DNA of 8,253 bases, taken from positions 1 through 8,253 of the forward strand of contig CAZKMQ010000038.1 of NCBI GenBank assembly GCA_964554065.1, read 5' to 3'. Below the pieces are notes generated by a model. The model was not told where the DNA came from and did no database searches. It was given only the letters and a program-made list of their open reading frames with translations. This document shows, in pieces, positions 6,609 to 8,253 of the stretch (its first letter is position 1; every line of letters begins with the position of its first letter). Made by a program: the position numbers and the translations under genes. The DNA is from CAZKMQ01 sp964554065 (GTDB taxonomy: Bacteria > Patescibacteriota > Patescibacteriia > Magasanikbacterales > JBBTQS01).

Positions 6609-7098
6609 TATGAAATTTATTTTGCGCTTTGTTCAATTATGCATCTGGGTTGGTGTAATTTTATTTTTTGGATACATTGGCTATAAGAATTTTGCACCAA
6701 TAGATGTGAGCCACACCAAAACATTTGACCAGCCAAATAATAACGCGTTTGTTTCCGACTTTACTCCAGGCACGCGCGTCGATGGGTTGAACACATTGAA
6801 AAAAGATCCTGTGTACATGCATGTGCGTAGCCCGCGCAGTTTTGAATTTATGTATGTTCAGTTTCCAGATCAGCCGAACATTGGCAAGCGATTGCGATTA
6901 GGAATTCAAGTTGGAGAATCAAGAAGTAGTTTTAGTTTGCATGATTGGCAGGAGGTTAATGATTATTTTGATGGCTATATTATTCCATTGCGTCAGGCAT
7001 ATCGTGATGCTGAGCGACGCTACACATTAATTTATTCATTTGATGATAACGAGCCGCTGGAGGTTGGTGATGTGGAAATTACATTTTCAAACAAATAA
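6601..7098 (+). CDS. Single-pass membrane protein with outer soluble domain, unknown function
   Basis: The 165-residue protein starts at GTG 6601, which overlaps the end of the glycosyltransferase gene; ATG 6610 is the alternative and would remove three residues. One membrane helix (about 9-30) is followed by a polar domain of about 135 residues. That domain is rich in predicted strands (for example VYMHVRSPRSFEFMYVQF, YTLIYSF, VGDVEITF), consistent with a beta-sandwich outside the membrane. No catalytic motif is seen and I do not recognise a family. Tight coupling to a GT-C gene suggests an accessory or acceptor-handling role for the same glycan, which is inference from context. Confidence 0.75.
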   Translation: MNNMKFILRFVQLCIWVGVILFFGYIGYKNFAPIDVSHTKTFDQPNNNAFVSDFTPGTRVDGLNTLKKDPVYMHVRSPRSFEFMYVQFPDQPNIGKRLRLGIQVGESRSSFSLHDWQEVNDYFDGYIIPLRQAYRDAERRYTLIYSFDDNEPLEVGDVEITFSNK

Positions 7099-7099
7099 T

Positions 7100-7288
7100 A
7101 TGACAGGTAAGCAGTTCTGCTATCATTTGAGCAAAACACTAATGCACGCATTTCTGTTGGTGGTTTGTCTAACCATCGTTGTTGAGTGGTTCAGGCCAGC
7201 AACTATTGTGATATATGTGCCACTAGTATGGTTATTGGCTTTATTGCTTCTGAGCATGATAGGCGTTGTTGTATTTACTAAGAAATGA
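7100..7288 (+). CDS. Small two-helix membrane protein, unknown function
   Basis: The ATG at 7100, one base after the TAA of the preceding gene, gives 62 residues. An upstream in-frame ATG at 7040 would lie deep in that gene and is unlikely. The chain has a short basic N-terminus, helix 1 at about 14-29 (HAFLLVVCLTIVVEWF), a tight turn with Arg-Pro, helix 2 at about 35-58, and a Lys-Lys end, so both ends are probably cytoplasmic. No family is recognised. The stop-T-ATG junction and the 15-base gap to the next gene indicate an operon. A stabilising or regulatory partner of the neighbouring membrane enzymes is one possibility. Confidence 0.6.
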   Translation: MTGKQFCYHLSKTLMHAFLLVVCLTIVVEWFRPATIVIYVPLVWLLALLLLSMIGVVVFTKK

Positions 7289-7303
7289 TAGGCTAGAACT
7301 ACT

Positions 7304-8191
7304 ATGAATACTACTATTGATAACTGCATTTTTTGCAAAATTATTGCTGGTCAGGCGCCAGCAGAGAAAATTTATGAGGATGAGACAGTTGTTGTTATTT
7401 TAAGCATTGAACCGGTTAATTTCGGTCATAGTCTTGTTATTCCGAAAGAACACTTTGTAGATTTGATTGATACTCCTGATGAGGTGGCATATCATATGGC
7501 CAAGGTGGCCAAACGCGTTGGCCATGCGCTCAAAGAGTCATTAATTGCAAGTGCATTCAATGTTGGTGTGAACAATGGGGCTGCTGCTGGACAAGTAGTA
7601 TTTCATGCACATTGGCATGTTATTCCACGATACGAAACTGATGAGTTTACTAGGTGGCCAAAGAAGGAGTATGGAGAAGGTGAGTTCGCAGTAACAGGGG
7701 AGCAGGTGCGCGCAGCTCTTTCTGAACATTTTGTTGTTGGCAAAATTCATGACGACAATCGGCCTTGGCCAGTCACTGATGGAATTGTTGTCAGTGCAGA
7801 GGGTAAGATTCTTTTAACCAAGCGCAATATTGAACCAGAAAAAGGTCTTTGGTGTTTGCCCGGAGGTCATATTGATTATGGTGAGTCACCGCAAGATGCA
7901 ATAGTTCGGGAGGTAAAGGAAGAAACAGGACTTGACGCAAATATTACTCAGCTGATTGGTGTGTATGGAGGCGCTGGTCGTGATCCTCGCGTCCGGGACC
8001 CTCGCGTTCGCGGCGACCCAGCGNNNNNNNNNNCAACTGTGTTTGCACTTGGAGTAAATGGCGGAGAGTTAGAGGAAAACACTGAGGTAAATGGATTTGG
8101 ATGGTTTACAAGTGATGAGTTACCAGAAAATATTGGATTTGATCATCGTCAAATGATTGATGATTATTTTGAGAAACAAAACAAAAATTAA
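7304..8191 (+). CDS. HIT hydrolase-Nudix hydrolase fusion (contains assembly gap)
   Basis: This 295-codon frame joins two nucleotide hydrolase domains. Residues 7-110 are a HIT domain: CIFCKI near the start, NVGVNNGAAAGQVV, then HAHWHVIPR with the histidine triad at 101, 103 and 105. The usual substrates of this family are nucleoside phosphoramidates or dinucleoside polyphosphates. Residues 155-292 are a Nudix domain with a complete box at 188-210 (GHIDYGE...REVKEETGL, fitting GX5EX7REUXEEXGU), and the pattern after it (GRDPR) resembles ADP-ribose or sugar-nucleotide pyrophosphatases. Both active sites look intact. Residues 241-244 fall in the 10-N gap, and the DPRVR repeat just before it is odd. 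The frame is the same on both sides, so it is probably one gene, but the true length of the loop is unknown. It lies 15 bases after the small membrane gene, with no clear Shine-Dalgarno. Expected location is cytoplasmic. Confidence 0.85.
   Translation: MNTTIDNCIFCKIIAGQAPAEKIYEDETVVVILSIEPVNFGHSLVIPKEHFVDLIDTPDEVAYHMAKVAKRVGHALKESLIASAFNVGVNNGAAAGQVVFHAHWHVIPRYETDEFTRWPKKEYGEGEFAVTGEQVRAALSEHFVVGKIHDDNRPWPVTDGIVVSAEGKILLTKRNIEPEKGLWCLPGGHIDYGESPQDAIVREVKEETGLDANITQLIGVYGGAGRDPRVRDPRVRGDPAXXXXTVFALGVNGGELEENTEVNGFGWFTSDELPENIGFDHRQMIDDYFEKQNKN
7982..8011 (+). repeat. Tandem 15-base repeat encoding DPRVR twice
   Basis: Units 7982-7996 and 7997-8011 match at 12 of 15 bases and encode DPRVR twice in frame, followed by a partial third copy-like GDP. 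The stretch is far richer in G+C than the surrounding gene and runs almost directly into the gap of N's. A short GTCC-G-GGAC palindrome (7991-7999) spans the unit junction. Confidence 0.6.
8024..8033. other. Assembly gap of ten N's
   Basis: Ten N's interrupt the Nudix part of the fusion gene. Ten is a placeholder length often used by scaffolders, so the number of missing bases should not be trusted. The repeated GC-rich flank is a likely reason for the break. Confidence 0.98.
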
Positions 8192-8194
8192 TCT

Positions 8195-8253
8195 ATGAAA
8201 TATTTTGTAACCGGTGGTGCAGGTTTCATCGGGTCGAACTTTATTCATTATAT
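8195..8253 (+). CDS. rfbB: Start of an NAD-dependent nucleotide-sugar dehydratase/epimerase, probably dTDP-glucose 4,6-dehydratase (partial)
   Basis: Nineteen residues are visible, beginning MKYFVTGGAGFIGSN and followed by FIHY. TGGAGFIG is the GxxGxxG NAD-binding loop of extended short-chain dehydrogenases that act on nucleotide sugars. The following SNFIHY is, to my recollection, most like dTDP-glucose 4,6-dehydratase, which makes dTDP-4-keto-6-deoxyglucose for deoxysugars such as rhamnose; UDP-glucose 4-epimerases share the loop, so the specific name is provisional. The ATG lies three bases after the preceding stop, so it belongs to the same transcription unit. The gene continues beyond the window. 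It fits the glycosyltransferase context as a supplier of activated sugar. Confidence 0.65.
   Translation, partial: MKYFVTGGAGFIGSNFIHY

Overview
The window is moderately AT-rich, bacterial and gene-dense. It carries several multi-pass membrane proteins, a HIT-Nudix fusion and a secreted beta-propeller/calcium-repeat protein, and it has few Shine-Dalgarno sequences. This combination fits a Candidate Phyla Radiation (Patescibacteria) genome recovered from a metagenome, and a 10-N scaffold gap supports an assembled draft. The lineage is an inference from gene content; no marker gene is present. The standard code fits every gene.

Layout. Bases 1-79 probably hold the tail of an unidentified gene. 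Bases 80-507 have no convincing protein gene. They contain a probable terminator, a well-formed promoter (146-174), a structured stretch ending in a long hairpin and U-tract (181-308, candidate small RNA or leader), and a second strong promoter (420-448). That promoter drives a large exported protein (514-2142) with a signal/membrane anchor, a beta-propeller-like region, three calcium-binding DxDxDG loops and a C-terminal domain I cannot name. A strong, probably bidirectional terminator (2202-2230) separates it from a minus-strand unit.

The minus-strand unit reads 4958 to 2862 (a large GT-C-like membrane protein), then 2829 to 2398 (DoxD/DoxX-like membrane protein), then a short coding-like tail that ends just before the shared terminator. 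From the divergent region 4956-5030, whose two promoters appear to overlap at their -35 boxes and to give leaderless mRNAs, a plus-strand cluster runs to the end of the window. It encodes a second GT-C-like glycosyltransferase (5025-6608), a single-pass membrane protein (6601-7098), a 62-residue two-helix membrane protein (7100-7288), a HIT-Nudix fusion (7304-8191, with the gap) and the start of a dTDP-glucose 4,6-dehydratase-like gene (8195 onward).

How they fit: two GT-C-type enzymes with C-terminal soluble domains, an accessory-like anchored protein and a nucleotide-sugar dehydratase point to synthesis of a cell-surface glycan or glycosylation of surface proteins. The propeller protein is a possible surface component. 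The HIT-Nudix protein is probably nucleotide clean-up. I saw no CRISPR array, tRNA, rRNA or transposase, and no clear new defence system.
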